Source of the DNA: a virus
IMG/VR virus record: IMGVR_UViG_3300031951_000003
Location: 62,001-126,000 of that record
DNA length: 64,000 nucleotides
Strand: one strand, 5' to 3'
The notes beneath the pieces were generated by a model. The model had not been told where the DNA came from. It searched no databases and worked only from the letters and a program-made list of their open reading frames with translations. Below, piece by piece: positions 7,804-17,381 of the stretch; position 1 is the stretch's first letter; every line of letters starts with the position of its first letter. A program made the position numbers and the translations under genes.

Positions 7804-9822
7804 TTAATCTGTAAGTGTGATTTTTGCTACATCTGTATCTTGTAAAGGAACTCCACCACTAGTTAATCCAATCATTGATGGTGGGATTGTTGACCCTGAA
7901 TATAAGAACGACCCATTAAGTTCAACTATAAAATTAACAGGAGTTCCTGTTATAGAAGCTCTTGGATTACCGAATGTTAGACCGTGTAGTGCTGTAAAAG
8001 TTTGACCTGATGTTACAGGTAAAGCTCCTGATAGATTGGTAAGTGTTATACTTCCACCATCATCAACAAAATCTATAATTTCCGCTCCACCTGTTGATTC
8101 GTTAACCGCTATGATTTCGGGACAAATAAGAGTTCCTGTTATTTCACCGTTAGTTAATTCCCATCCGCCACCGCCAAGTAAGTTAAGCCATCCTGATGGA
8201 TAAATATCTGAGAAAGATGCCCCACTAAATATGATATCATTCGGATATGACGGTTGATTATAGTAATAAGAAGTTGTCGAAGTTCCTCCTGAACAAGCGT
8301 CCAATCCAGACACTGTTGAAAATTTAGTTGCACCAATTAATGCGAAAGTTCCTGGTGTTTCAGTAGGTGTTGGTGTGTATGTTGCAGTTTGAGATGGTGT
8401 TTGAGTTGGAGTTTCTGTGTTGGTTGGTGTTTGAGTTGGAGTTTCTGTGTTGGTTGGTGTTTGAGTTGTTGTTGGTGTTGGTGATGATATTGGTGTAGAT
8501 GTTGAAGTCACTGTAGGTGTCGGTGTCGGTAAGTTCGAACATCCGTTAGGGTCGGAACTTGTAATCAATCCTGCTCCACCGCTAACAATAAACCAAGCAA
8601 TCCCATTAGAATAATAACCATCAATAACAGGAACTGTCAGAGCTGTATTTTGATAAAGTGACTCACCAACGTTTGGACCTACTCCACCCGCTACAGTTCC
8701 GTAGACAGGATTAGTTGAACCCAAACAAGCTTCATTCGGAGTTGAACCTGAACCTAAATTATATGTATAGTATCCAAATGTTGCTGTTGGTGTTGTAGTT
8801 GGAGTCGGTGTTGGTGTTTCAGTTGGAGATGCGGTTACAGTTGCTGTTGGTGTTGGAACAACCAAACAAGAACTGAATGCACCCACTTGAGCACCATTCG
8901 AATCTATTTCTGTTACAATATTTGAACTGTTATAAAAACCTGCCAACATTGTTGACGGACCAAAACTTTCAGGATAGAATTGTGTGCAGTTATCGAAAAG
9001 AACCGCATTACCCCAAATATTTCCAACTATTCCTGAAGAACATGCTTCATTCTCAGTTGAACCTGAACCTACTGAAAACTCAAATCTTACTGGTGTCGGT
9101 GTAGGTGTTGGAGTTTGAGTTGGTGTTTCTGTGTTAGTTGGAGTTGGTGTAGGTGTTTGACTTGAAGTAGGAGTTGGTGTTGGACCACAATTTCCATCAA
9201 CTGTAATTGTAGCTCCCGTAATACAACCTGGTCCACAACCAGAAGCAACTATGTAAATAATACCATCTTCAGTATAATAACCTTCCGGATTACCTGTATT
9301 TGGACCTGTAGCATCTGACCAAACTAATGTTGAATCCGCCAAACTTGTTCCATTTACAAATATGTTTGCTGTTTGAACACAATCACAAGTTAGTAATATA
9401 TCCGTCTCATCGTGACATCTCACAATAGCAGTTCTCTCAACGTTTGTAGGTGTTGGAGTTTGCGTTGGAGTTTCCGTGTTAGTCGGAGTCTGTGTGAACG
9501 TTGGAGTATTTGTCGGTGTTTCTGACGCAGTTGGTGTCTGAGTATTGGTTGGTGTTGTTGTAGGCGTTGCAGTGTTCGAAGGTGTTTGAGTCGGACTAGA
9601 TGTCGGAGTAGGTGTGGGTCCAGTTGGTGGGAACGCACCCATATTTTGGAGAACGATTGTTGTATTCGCCGTGGAATATGTTCCATCTATCAACCAAATG
9701 TTTTTTACCTGATTTGGTTCTAATTCTACTTGGTAATCCCACATTGAATCTTCGCATCTTCTATAGTTGAAAGTTGCTATTGTGGAACCTGTGTTTGTTA
9801 AAATATATTTACTACAAGCCAT
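7804..9822 (-). CDS. Thr/Pro-rich (mucin-like) multidomain virion protein
   Basis: A 672-residue protein. A small N-terminal domain (residues 1 to about 65) is followed by alternating Thr/Pro linkers (repeats of [15 protein letters not shown]) and small Cys-containing domains. At least two of these share a pattern: GSGSTxNEAC, an aromatic-rich middle, then GxYxS before a last Cys. The C-terminal 170 residues form a linker-free domain rich in Gly, Ser and Ile. No signal peptide or membrane segment is present. I read it as an extended fibre or adhesin whose linkers could carry O-glycans. A TATTTAT element lies 14 bases upstream, fitting late expression. Confidence 0.8.
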   Translation of the reverse strand: MACSKYILTNTGSTIATFNYRRCEDSMWDYQVELEPNQVKNIWLIDGTYSTANTTIVLQNMGAFPPTGPTPTPTSSPTQTPSNTATPTTTPTNTQTPTASETPTNTPTFTQTPTNTETPTQTPTPTNVERTAIVRCHDETDILLTCDCVQTANIFVNGTSLADSTLVWSDATGPNTGNPEGYYTEDGIIYIVASGCGPGCITGATITVDGNCGPTPTPTSSQTPTPTPTNTETPTQTPTPTPTPVRFEFSVGSGSTENEACSSGIVGNIWGNAVLFDNCTQFYPESFGPSTMLAGFYNSSNIVTEIDSNGAQVGAFSSCLVVPTPTATVTASPTETPTPTPTTTPTATFGYYTYNLGSGSTPNEACLGSTNPVYGTVAGGVGPNVGESLYQNTALTVPVIDGYYSNGIAWFIVSGGAGLITSSDPNGCSNLPTPTPTVTSTSTPISSPTPTTTQTPTNTETPTQTPTNTETPTQTPSQTATYTPTPTETPGTFALIGATKFSTVSGLDACSGGTSTTSYYYNQPSYPNDIIFSGASFSDIYPSGWLNLLGGGGWELTNGEITGTLICPEIIAVNESTGGAEIIDFVDDGGSITLTNLSGALPVTSGQTFTALHGLTFGNPRASITGTPVNFIVELNGSFLYSGSTIPPSMIGLTSGGVPLQDTDVAKITLTD
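8350..9630 (-). repeat. Four Thr/Pro-encoding repeat blocks
   Basis: Degenerate repeats based on GTTGGTGT/GGAGTT (plus-strand reading) at about 8350-8531, 8780-8859, 9089-9186 and 9446-9628. They encode the Thr/Pro linkers of the 672-residue protein. Confidence 0.85.
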
Positions 9823-9836
9823 TTTACTTTTTTTAT

Positions 9837-9844
9837 ATAAATAC
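9837..9844 (-). promoter_or_regulatory. Late-type element GTATTTAT
   Basis: Sense-strand GTATTTAT, 14 bases before the ATG at 9822 of the Thr/Pro-rich protein. Confidence 0.65.
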
Positions 9845-9873
9845 TGAGAACTCGCTCAATTTTATTTTCTTTT

Positions 9874-10509
9874 TTAATAAATCTTATTCAGAACAAAAAT
9901 ATCACTGAAAATTGAGTTCAAAGGACTATTAGAACTAAACTGAGCAGTCACATTCAGAGTATTCGGAATAGTTGTATCAAAGGTTGTATCGTTTACAGTA
10001 TTGAACGCAAAACCTGCAGGAACACCACTTGATTGTTTTGTTGTATGAAATACTCCAAGAGATACAATATCGGCAACTCCAGCAACACCAAGAGTTCTAA
10101 TTGTAAAATTTATTGAGAACTGCCAAACATCGTCTGTCGCTGAACTCATAGTTTGTACACCACTGTCCGCCAACACAACTGAACCCGCCTTCACACGGAT
10201 TTGAATTGTGTCTCCATTTTTTGAAGACAATAACCCACCAAAATCCGCTCTAAAAGAATCCCCAATTTGAAATTGATTCGCACCAACGGTAAGAGTTCCA
10301 ACACCCCCATTGATTAAAGTCCCTTCAACAGTTGTTGCACTAATTGATACGCTATTTGCCGTTTGGGAAAATAATCCATAAACAGTTGGAAATGGTGCTA
10401 ATGTGCTATTTTTAACACGATAAGTTACTCCTCCTTGAGCAACTGCGAATTCAGCGTTGGCAGTCATCGCGGTTAATTCTGGTAATGCAGATATTGGTAA
10501 ATTAGGCAT
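9874..10509 (-). CDS. Putative virion beta-sandwich protein
   Basis: A 211-residue protein starting MPNLPISALPELTAM, a short N-terminal segment I associate with phage tail or head fibre proteins. A Ser/Thr/Val/Gly-rich body with regular short strands follows, as in a jelly-roll or TNF-like trimer domain. No catalytic motif is visible. It lies one base from the next gene, in line with the two Thr/Pro-rich proteins, so a structural role is likely. The fold is my guess. Confidence 0.7.
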   Translation of the reverse strand: MPNLPISALPELTAMTANAEFAVAQGGVTYRVKNSTLAPFPTVYGLFSQTANSVSISATTVEGTLINGGVGTLTVGANQFQIGDSFRADFGGLLSSKNGDTIQIRVKAGSVVLADSGVQTMSSATDDVWQFSINFTIRTLGVAGVADIVSLGVFHTTKQSSGVPAGFAFNTVNDTTFDTTIPNTLNVTAQFSSNSPLNSIFSDIFVLNKIY

Positions 10510-10510
10510 A

Positions 10511-10786
10511 TTATGTAATTAAAATTTTGTAATTATCCTCTTGGTCAAGGGTTGAATAATCTTCTTGTAATAAATAGTTTGTATCGGGGTTAGAAATATA
10601 GGTATAACATGTTTGGTCAAAAGCCCCAAAATAAAGTTCATAACTTCCATTAAAATATTCCAACTCAACCGTATATGGTAACACATTTGCACCCAAGCTC
10701 ACAGTTCCTCCCGTATCAGGATAAAAGGTAATATTGGCTATCTGACCATTAAAATTCGTGCTTGATATTTGTACTCCTGTAGTCAT
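10511..10786 (-). CDS. Small putative virion protein
   Basis: A 91-residue protein, rich in Tyr, Thr and Asn, with alternating hydrophobic residues. It is packed between two structural genes (1-base gaps on both sides), so it is probably co-transcribed with the 1309-residue protein upstream. I do not recognise the family; an accessory or decoration protein is plausible. Confidence 0.65.
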   Translation of the reverse strand: MTTGVQISSTNFNGQIANITFYPDTGGTVSLGANVLPYTVELEYFNGSYELYFGAFDQTCYTYISNPDTNYLLQEDYSTLDQEDNYKILIT

Positions 10787-10787
10787 T

Positions 10788-13700
10788 TTATAATAGTGGT
10801 ATATTCCATTTATTTGATAGATATTGTTGGACAGATTGTAACTCCGATGGAGATAAAGCTCTACTGTAAGCTAACACATCAAACAAAAATCCATTATAGA
10901 AGAACTGTGTGGTTCCCGCGGGTGCTCCCGTATAGGATACTCCCAAGAACACATAATCAAGAAGTGCATTTGTTGTTGTTCCAACATTAGTTATATAGGT
11001 CAAGGTTTGTCCTGAACCATCAATATAAAACTTTAATTTATCTTGATTGGTCACACCTGTTCCACTAAACACATAAGATATAATGTGTGGATTTGTATTA
11101 ACAACACCACCCGTAGCAAAACCACCACCAGCCGCAATGTTGTATGTTGAACCACTTTGTCTTATGTATGTTGCATCCAACCCTGTATTTCCATCAGAAC
11201 CTCCCTGAATATATTGAGCCGTATTAGTTGAATTGAGTGTCTTAACAACCATAATGATTGTTTGTCCTGATTTTGATGATAAGTCAACAAGAGGGTTTAC
11301 ACTTAAACCATCTGAGGTTCCATTGAACCAAACTCCTCCTAAACCATTTTGAACACCGCTCCACCATTCAGGAGAAGGACCAGCTCCACCACCAATTGGG
11401 TTGGCATTGTGCGCACTTGCAGATGAATCTTCCCATTGTGTAAATGTCGAACCACTTGTTGCATTAGGGTTAAATTGGTCACCAGTCTGACCTTGATAAT
11501 AAATTTCAAGGGTTGGGTCACTTGGTACAATCGCTTGAGTTGGTGTAGGTGTTACATCTGGTGTGTTGGTTTGTGTTGGAGTACTTGTTACCTCAGGTGT
11601 TGGTGTTTGAGTTGGAGTTTCAGTAGGTGTTGGACTTGGTTCATTTGTTGGTGTTGGTGTCTGAGTTGACGAAGGAGTAGGTGTTGGTAGTAAGGTTATT
11701 TGAATATCACAAACAGGATTAGGTGTTACATCAGGTGTTGGTGTTTGAGTTGGAGTTTCAGTATTAGTAGGAGTATTAGTAGGTGTATCTGTGATTGTTG
11801 GAGTTGTAGTATTAGTAGGAGTATTAGTAGGTGTATCTGTAATTGTTGGAGTTGTAGTATTAGTAGGAGTATTAGTAGGTGTATCTGTAATTGTTGGAGT
11901 AGGCGTAGATGTAGAAGTATCGGTTATGGTTGGTGTTACAGTATTAGTAGGTGTTTGAGTTGGAGACTCAGTTGGCGTATTTGTAGGAGTTTCAGTTGGA
12001 GTGTTAGTAGGAGTTTCTGTTGGTGTTTGGGTTACGGTTTCTATCGGGGTTCCTGTTGGAGTGTTAGTAGGAGTTTCTGTTGGAGTCTCAGTTTGAGTTG
12101 GTGTCTCAGTCGGAGTGTTAGTAGGAGTCTCTGTAGGAGTTCCGGTGTTAGTTGGAGTTTGTGTTATGGTTTCTGTTGGAGTCTCAGTAGGAGTTTGTGT
12201 TGGTGTCTCAGTTTGAGTTGGGGTATTTGTTGGGGTTTCACTCGGAGTTTGTGTTGGCGTCTCACTCGGAGTCTGTGTAACCGTTGATGTTGGTGTTGTT
12301 GTAGGACATATTGAGAAACTACCAATTGTGAACCCCTCTGAATCAAGTTCAACCACAATGTTATTATATGAATAATATCCAGAAAGATTAACCGTGTTTG
12401 AACCCGTAGGAGAATCAAAGAATTGATTATTCTCATCGAAGTTCTCAAACTCACCATATATAATTCCATTATCAACACATTGACATGCATCAATCAAAGT
12501 AGTTCCCGAACAAACATTAAACGCGAATCTCAATTTCGTCGGTGTTGGAGTGTTGGTAGGTGTTTCGGTTGGAGTTTCAGTTGGTGTCTCCGAAGGTGTG
12601 GATGTAGGAGTTGATGTTTCTGTAGGAGTATTTGTTGGTGTCTCGGTAGGTGTAGGTGTTTGAGTTTCAGTTGCAGTTGGAGTTTGACCAGGACTTGCAG
12701 TAATTGAAGGTGTAGGAGTATTTGTTGGGGTTTCTGATGGCGTAACGGTTGGTGTTTCCGTACTTGTTGGTGTCAAGGTTGGTGTTTCCGAAGCGGTAAT
12801 CGAAGGTGTTGGTGTTACAGTAGGAGTTACTGTAGGTGAAGGTGTTGGTAAAATTAAAACTCTACAGTCAGGACACTTAGGGTCTAACAAATCATATTTG
12901 TCTTTTTGAATTTTGAAATTGTGCCAAATCTGTGAAGCATTTAAAGGCTCTGTATACATTCTAAATGCACTAATGTCCCCAATTAAACTGCCACCAAAAT
13001 ATTCTTCAAGTTTGATGTGTGTTGTTAAACCTGAATAGATTGTGTTGTCCAAATCATGTGTTGTTAAACACTCTGGGTCTTGTTGATAAACTATTTCGTC
13101 AACAGTTTCAGGACATCCTCCTGAGAATGTAAGGTTGTCGTGTAATCCCTGTGTTCCACCACCAACAGAAATGTTATAAGAAACGCCTATTTGTTTTTCT
13201 CTTGGTGTGTCTAAAAGTCTCGGAATAATCTCTTCAAAGTTTTCAACAACCATGAAAAGTCTACCATTTACGTATAACTTGAATTTACCCAAACGGTATA
13301 TTTGTTCAAGTGTCCAATTGTCATTAAAAGTTACAATTTCAGTTGTTGCCGGGTCATAATCTTTCTCATGGGTTAGAGGAGGTTCAATAAGACTAACACT
13401 ATTGTGAGCAGGAGTAGCGGTATAGATTGTTTCTGTTATCAAACCTAATCCCCCTTTTTCATATAAATCACAAGTATCAAACCATTCATTTCTTTCAAAA
13501 ACAGCATCTATTTGTACCCAATGCTCAAGCTTTGAATAATCAGTTTGTTCACAATCATGGAAGATACCCCTTGTTGAACACCATTCATTTACTGTAACAC
13601 CAGTAACATAAGTTAAACCCGACAGGCATGCACCTGTAAATTCACAATCCCCTGTAATTCTATATGTTTTAACACACAGTCTTGGATTACCAGTGTCCCC

Positions 13701-14717
13701 ACTCAATCTCAAAGAAAGTGCATTTGACACTCCGTCATATAGTGGGTCTAGCTCAGGATACTTGACAGTTGTTTCACAATTACACGGACAACCACAGGAG
13801 CAATTTGTTGATGTTCCTCCCGATTGTTGATAAACTTTCATACAAGAATGTTCAGCGGTAATTCCCGTCAGTAGACATTCGCAGGTATGCATACAAGTCA
13901 ACCCAGATGTAACTCTTGTGTAACCTGTATCTTGTTTTGGGTGTCCGTCCGCATAATGATAAAATTTGTTTTCGGCTCTCGCACCCATGTAGAAGAATGC
14001 CCCTTTATTTTCAGGGTATCTTTTATTCAAACCTACATTTGTATCACCAGTCCATCTATAACGTAACATAACCTCAGTTGTCCAACCCCAATGAGGTCTT
14101 TGAGGGAATACTTGATAGGTATAACCTGGTAACTTATAGAATCCTTGGTAAAATCCTCCATTCAATCTGGCAAAATTTCCTACTAAATCACCATAACTGT
14201 CATACGATAAATCGTAGGTATATGAATCATCATTCCAAAGACGGTTACTTGTTGTTGTAAAACCTGTGATAGGATGAAGTTTCATTCTCCTATCATATTT
14301 GTATCTTGAAAACTTGTCGGATATGTTTGTATATAGACCAGTCGTTATCTCAATTGTTTCACCCGACATTCTTTTTACTAAACCATTATCAATACCCGTA
14401 AGACCAACATCACAAAGAGTTTGTGCTGATGGACAAAAATTTGGGTCGAGGTTGTCTGGGTTCCAGTAGTTTTCGGATACTATGGTATCAAAATCAAATG
14501 TTACCGCAGAGACTGTCGCAACAGTTGTCCCTGTCGAATTAAATTCAAATTTAAAAGGCATTCTATTACCGTCATCATCACCAATTAATAATGGTGAAAA
14601 AATTACCTCTTGGTCAAAGGTTTTTTCGTCTGACGCAAGACAAATATCCGTTATTTCATTAACAGGTAATAGGCCTAACCTTCTAAAATTGTATTGATTA
14701 ATATTCTGATACGACAT
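10788..14717 (-). CDS. Giant virion protein: Cys-rich head, mucin-like arrays, LamG-like C-terminus
   Basis: A 1309-residue protein. Residues 1 to about 620 form an N-terminal region with Cys clusters ([17 protein letters not shown] near 280-315) and Trp/Tyr-rich stretches with laminin-G/lectin-like segments ([24 protein letters not shown]). Then come three long Thr/Pro arrays, with one small Cys domain ([15 protein letters not shown]) between two of them. The last 240 residues look like a second LamG/concanavalin-type domain (ILYRQSG-like strands, [25 protein letters not shown]). Such domains bind carbohydrate, so this is a good candidate for a receptor-binding fibre. The linkers are candidate O-glycosylation sites. 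Late element 9 bases upstream. Confidence 0.82.
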   Translation of the reverse strand: MSYQNINQYNFRRLGLLPVNEITDICLASDEKTFDQEVIFSPLLIGDDDGNRMPFKFEFNSTGTTVATVSAVTFDFDTIVSENYWNPDNLDPNFCPSAQTLCDVGLTGIDNGLVKRMSGETIEITTGLYTNISDKFSRYKYDRRMKLHPITGFTTTSNRLWNDDSYTYDLSYDSYGDLVGNFARLNGGFYQGFYKLPGYTYQVFPQRPHWGWTTEVMLRYRWTGDTNVGLNKRYPENKGAFFYMGARAENKFYHYADGHPKQDTGYTRVTSGLTCMHTCECLLTGITAEHSCMKVYQQSGGTSTNCSCGCPCNCETTVKYPELDPLYDGVSNALSLRLSGDTGNPRLCVKTYRITGDCEFTGACLSGLTYVTGVTVNEWCSTRGIFHDCEQTDYSKLEHWVQIDAVFERNEWFDTCDLYEKGGLGLITETIYTATPAHNSVSLIEPPLTHEKDYDPATTEIVTFNDNWTLEQIYRLGKFKLYVNGRLFMVVENFEEIIPRLLDTPREKQIGVSYNISVGGGTQGLHDNLTFSGGCPETVDEIVYQQDPECLTTHDLDNTIYSGLTTHIKLEEYFGGSLIGDISAFRMYTEPLNASQIWHNFKIQKDKYDLLDPKCPDCRVLILPTPSPTVTPTVTPTPSITASETPTLTPTSTETPTVTPSETPTNTPTPSITASPGQTPTATETQTPTPTETPTNTPTETSTPTSTPSETPTETPTETPTNTPTPTKLRFAFNVCSGTTLIDACQCVDNGIIYGEFENFDENNQFFDSPTGSNTVNLSGYYSYNNIVVELDSEGFTIGSFSICPTTTPTSTVTQTPSETPTQTPSETPTNTPTQTETPTQTPTETPTETITQTPTNTGTPTETPTNTPTETPTQTETPTETPTNTPTGTPIETVTQTPTETPTNTPTETPTNTPTESPTQTPTNTVTPTITDTSTSTPTPTITDTPTNTPTNTTTPTITDTPTNTPTNTTTPTITDTPTNTPTNTETPTQTPTPDVTPNPVCDIQITLLPTPTPSSTQTPTPTNEPSPTPTETPTQTPTPEVTSTPTQTNTPDVTPTPTQAIVPSDPTLEIYYQGQTGDQFNPNATSGSTFTQWEDSSASAHNANPIGGGAGPSPEWWSGVQNGLGGVWFNGTSDGLSVNPLVDLSSKSGQTIIMVVKTLNSTNTAQYIQGGSDGNTGLDATYIRQSGSTYNIAAGGGFATGGVVNTNPHIISYVFSGTGVTNQDKLKFYIDGSGQTLTYITNVGTTTNALLDYVFLGVSYTGAPAGTTQFFYNGFLFDVLAYSRALSPSELQSVQQYLSNKWNIPLL
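11534..12850 (-). repeat. Three Thr/Pro-encoding repeat blocks
   Basis: Repeats at about 11534-11692, 11728-12305 and 12539-12850 encode the Thr/Pro linkers of the 1309-residue protein. At about 11761-11905 the array becomes a near-perfect 48-base tandem repeat, close to three copies, encoding a 16-residue unit with the pattern [16 protein letters not shown]. Confidence 0.87.
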
Positions 14718-14726
14718 AAACTAATG

Positions 14727-14734
14727 ATAAATAC
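14727..14734 (-). promoter_or_regulatory. Late-type element GTATTTAT (leftward)
   Basis: Sense-strand GTATTTAT, 9 bases before the ATG at 14717. It is back to back with a rightward copy at 14746. Confidence 0.7.
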
Positions 14735-14745
14735 CTTGTGTCATA

Positions 14746-14753
14746 GTATTTAT
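14746..14753 (+). promoter_or_regulatory. Late-type element GTATTTAT (rightward)
   Basis: GTATTTAT, 16 bases before the ATG at 14770. With the leftward copy at 14727-14734 it makes a compact divergent late promoter. Confidence 0.7.
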
Positions 14754-14769
14754 AGTTTAAAAAGAAGCG

Positions 14770-15588
14770 ATGATTACAACAGATAAAGAATTTTATTCTT
14801 CACCATATTATTTCTTTTTAAGAGATAAAGGAAAAGACTATTCATTATATTTCTCTGTAGAGCCAACTCTTGTGGAAGCAAGAAAAAAAGATGAAATGAT
14901 TAAGGTCCCTAAATCTAAGGTTAAACACGTCTTAAATTATTTGGAAAAATTATTGAAAAATAAATCAAATAAAAACACAAAAGACATGAAAGGGGAAATT
15001 GAGGAGCTAGTTGCAACCGATGGTTCAATGACAAACTCTAAAATCCCAATCTTAGACCCGAAACTTCACCCTAGAAAAACTATGGACCAAACTGTTGCAG
15101 CTTCCCGTATAACAAACGACCCAATTTCACGTGGTTACAGAACTTACTATGGCGAGTCAATCGAAGAAATGAGCGAAGAGGATATGTCTGCAGCTTTCGG
15201 ATATGAAGAAACAAAAGACCTCGACGGAAAAGAAACTTTCAAGTATTTCAAAGATGAATTAGAAATGGGTTCCGAAGAGGCCAAGGACCGAACAGAACAA
15301 CAAGGCAAAGACCCTTCAGGTAAAAGAGACAAAAAGTCAAAATACAGAAAAGACCCTAATTTTATTTCAAGACAAATTTTACCTGAAATCCAAAAACAAA
15401 AAGCAATAAAAATGTTAGAGGATATGTTGGCCAAGAAAAAGGATTCGTCGAACGCAGACATTTCAGAAAAAGAAAAAAATATAGAAGTTTCAAGTCTGCT
15501 TAAGAAAAATGCGAAATCTTTGTTGAAACAAATGGAAAAAGAAGGATTATCTAAAAAAGACTTTTTGAAATTACTAGACGGTGAATAA
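14770..15588 (+). CDS. Charged hypothetical protein, probably virion-associated
   Basis: A 272-residue, strongly charged protein (Lys, Glu, Asp) with a folded-looking N-terminus (SSPYYFFLRDKGKDYSLYF) and a long helical, probably coiled C-terminal part with Lys-rich stretches (GKRDKKSKYRKD). I do not recognise the family. It is first in a five-gene plus-strand cluster driven by a TATTTAT element, so late expression and a head or neck role are inferred. It overlaps the next gene by 8 bases. Confidence 0.65.
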   Translation: MITTDKEFYSSPYYFFLRDKGKDYSLYFSVEPTLVEARKKDEMIKVPKSKVKHVLNYLEKLLKNKSNKNTKDMKGEIEELVATDGSMTNSKIPILDPKLHPRKTMDQTVAASRITNDPISRGYRTYYGESIEEMSEEDMSAAFGYEETKDLDGKETFKYFKDELEMGSEEAKDRTEQQGKDPSGKRDKKSKYRKDPNFISRQILPEIQKQKAIKMLEDMLAKKKDSSNADISEKEKNIEVSSLLKKNAKSLLKQMEKEGLSKKDFLKLLDGE

Positions 15589-16048
15589 AGATTTATACGA
15601 TAAGGAAATTGAATTACCCGCACACATAAGAAAGCATCTAAAAAAATCTTTCAAATATGTGGGAGAAGTTGATGAAAACACTGAAGGACTTAAAAGAAAT
15701 AAAGAACTTCAAGACAAAAGATTTATTGGGTATAAACAATTGAAAAGAATAAAAAACTTTTTCGATAGTTTTAAGGGAAATCAAAACGAAAAGGAATTCA
15801 TTCTAAACGGTGGTCATCTGATGAAAAATTTTGTGAATGATGAGTTAAGAAAAATGAGGGAATTTGGTCACCTTACTAAAAGAAATAAGATGGATGCAGG
15901 AATGCAGAATCAATTTATAAAACCTCACGAAAAAAAGGATTTTACAAATGTGAGACCTTCAAAAGAACATTCGAAAACCGTGGACAAATATACTGCCGCG
16001 GTAACTGAAAGTCTGAAAAGGATAAACGAAATAATTTCAAAATTGTAA
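15581..16048 (+). CDS. Hypothetical protein
   Basis: A 155-residue basic, mostly helical protein with a GTG start at 15581 that overlaps the stop of the previous gene, which suggests translational coupling. It contains PAHIRKHLKKSFKYVGE and many Lys-rich turns. No known motif. A DNA-contacting or head-associated role would fit its charge but is not shown. Confidence 0.6.
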   Translation: MNKDLYDKEIELPAHIRKHLKKSFKYVGEVDENTEGLKRNKELQDKRFIGYKQLKRIKNFFDSFKGNQNEKEFILNGGHLMKNFVNDELRKMREFGHLTKRNKMDAGMQNQFIKPHEKKDFTNVRPSKEHSKTVDKYTAAVTESLKRINEIISKL

Positions 16049-16051
16049 TTT

Positions 16052-16345
16052 ATGTCAGAACAAATCAATGTTGATTTATCACAGAACATACCTAATACCC
16101 TTACCGCTATCGCAGACGCTGAGAGAGCAAAGTTAATTCCAAAAAACGATTTTAATGCGGTTGGGAATGAATACTCATCAGTTAATAGAGACGCTGTTGC
16201 CGACGGTGATTCAATGGGTAGAGGAACGGGAACATTTTTAGATGTTTACAATGTTAATGCAGGAACAATCACAGACATTGTTGAAAGAAAAAATGAAATA
16301 AAAATCAACAAATTCAATTCAAGTAAAACTTACCCTGATTTCTAA
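16052..16345 (+). CDS. Small hypothetical protein
   Basis: A 97-residue protein rich in Asn, Asp and Ala, with no recognised motif. It starts 3 bases after the preceding stop, and its stop overlaps the ATG of the WYL-like gene. Its composition resembles short phage structural proteins. Function unknown. Confidence 0.6.
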   Translation: MSEQINVDLSQNIPNTLTAIADAERAKLIPKNDFNAVGNEYSSVNRDAVADGDSMGRGTGTFLDVYNVNAGTITDIVERKNEIKINKFNSSKTYPDF

Positions 16346-16749
16346 TGAATCTAACGAACACACTAAAAGGTTTACTCACGGAGATTGCTTCCATACAAAC
16401 AGTTCAAGATGCTGTCAATGGGAGAAAAGTTTGTGTGATATACTACGATGGTGACGAGCCAGGTGGTAGAGGACTTCGTGAAATAGAGCCCGTGGCTTTA
16501 GGTAAAAGTAAGGCAGGTAATTTAGTCATGAGAGGTTGGGATAGAGAAGGAGCATCTCACACAGGATATAAGGGTGAACAACCTTTACCTGGATGGAGAT
16601 TATTTAGACTTGATAAAATCCTATCTATGAAACCAACAGGTGAAGTTTACAATACTCCGAAACCAAATTATAATTTTAACGGAGATAAGAGTATGGTATC
16701 AGTAATTACGATTGCTAAGTTTGATAATACTCAACCTCAAACAACATAA
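16345..16749 (+). CDS. WYL-like domain protein with a short N-terminal leader
   Basis: A 134-residue protein. Residues 25 to about 110 read like a free-standing WYL domain: VCVIYYDGDE, then LREIEPVALG, NLVMRGWDREG and WRLFRLDKILSM match the family pattern of a strand ending YY, a ReIEP segment and a terminal F-x-L-D-x-I. WYL domains bind nucleic-acid or nucleotide ligands and regulate transcription or defence enzymes. Here no helix-turn-helix is attached. The N-terminus (NTLKGLLTEIAS) resembles a prohead-protease leader ending in Glu. The domain call is moderately sure; the packaging idea is inference. Confidence 0.65.
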   Translation: MNLTNTLKGLLTEIASIQTVQDAVNGRKVCVIYYDGDEPGGRGLREIEPVALGKSKAGNLVMRGWDREGASHTGYKGEQPLPGWRLFRLDKILSMKPTGEVYNTPKPNYNFNGDKSMVSVITIAKFDNTQPQTT

Positions 16750-16753
16750 TTTT

Positions 16754-17359
16754 ATGAACGAGAACGATTTAATGAGTAGATTAGTGGCTTCAAAAGCCAT
16801 AATGGACAGTCCAAAATTCAACCAATCTAGAAATAGTATTAGTGGTGGATTGCCACCAACATCTTTACAAGACTTCGATGTCCCACAAGCAAAATACAAT
16901 ATTCCACAGGAGTATTTACAAGAACAACAATCTGCACCTCTTCTGAGTCAAATCCCAAGAGAAAATACTAAACCTGTTGGAGTTCCTAGTGTCGATGCAA
17001 TCAAGAACTCAAAATTACCTGACGAAATCAAAAGATTAATGATTGAACATCCGATTGCGCAAGCACAACAACAACAAGCAACTCTATCAAATGACTTAGT
17101 AGAAAAAGCTTCAAGATTAATGAAGAGAGAAGATAGTAACTACATTCCTGAATCTGCTAAGAACAAACAAACAACAAAAGTATCCTCAGGTATTGACTAC
17201 AACATGATTCAAAAAATGATTGAAGAGGCCGTAGAGAAAGCATTAGAAAAAAATGGACTTTTGGTTGAAAGTGCAGAAAAAACTAATGAGATTTTCTCTT
17301 TCAAGGTTGGTAAACATATTTTCGAAGGAAAGGTTACAAAGATTAAAAAGTTATCCTAA
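16754..17359 (+). CDS. Hypothetical protein, helical C-terminus
   Basis: A 201-residue protein starting at the ATG 5 bases after the previous stop; an upstream in-frame ATG at 16712 lies inside the previous gene and is less likely. The first 100 residues are Pro/Gln/Ser-rich and probably extended. About residue 150 onward forms an amphipathic helix (IQKMIEEAVEKALEKNG) followed by a small beta unit ending FEGKVTKIKKL. I do not recognise it. Position and late promoter suggest a virion or assembly role. Confidence 0.6.
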   Translation: MNENDLMSRLVASKAIMDSPKFNQSRNSISGGLPPTSLQDFDVPQAKYNIPQEYLQEQQSAPLLSQIPRENTKPVGVPSVDAIKNSKLPDEIKRLMIEHPIAQAQQQQATLSNDLVEKASRLMKREDSNYIPESAKNKQTTKVSSGIDYNMIQKMIEEAVEKALEKNGLLVESAEKTNEIFSFKVGKHIFEGKVTKIKKLS

Positions 17360-17381
17360 CATATTTCTTTATTCAACATAG

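Noticed and set aside
11700-12287. Plus-strand Cys/Ser/Trp-rich open frame of 195 codons
   Set aside because: It is the antisense of the Thr/Pro repeat array; its composition follows from the repeat, and it has no promoter or partner.
11728-12305. Direct repeats that could be mistaken for a CRISPR array
   Set aside because: The repeats run continuously without unique spacers and stay in frame as Thr/Pro codons on the minus strand.
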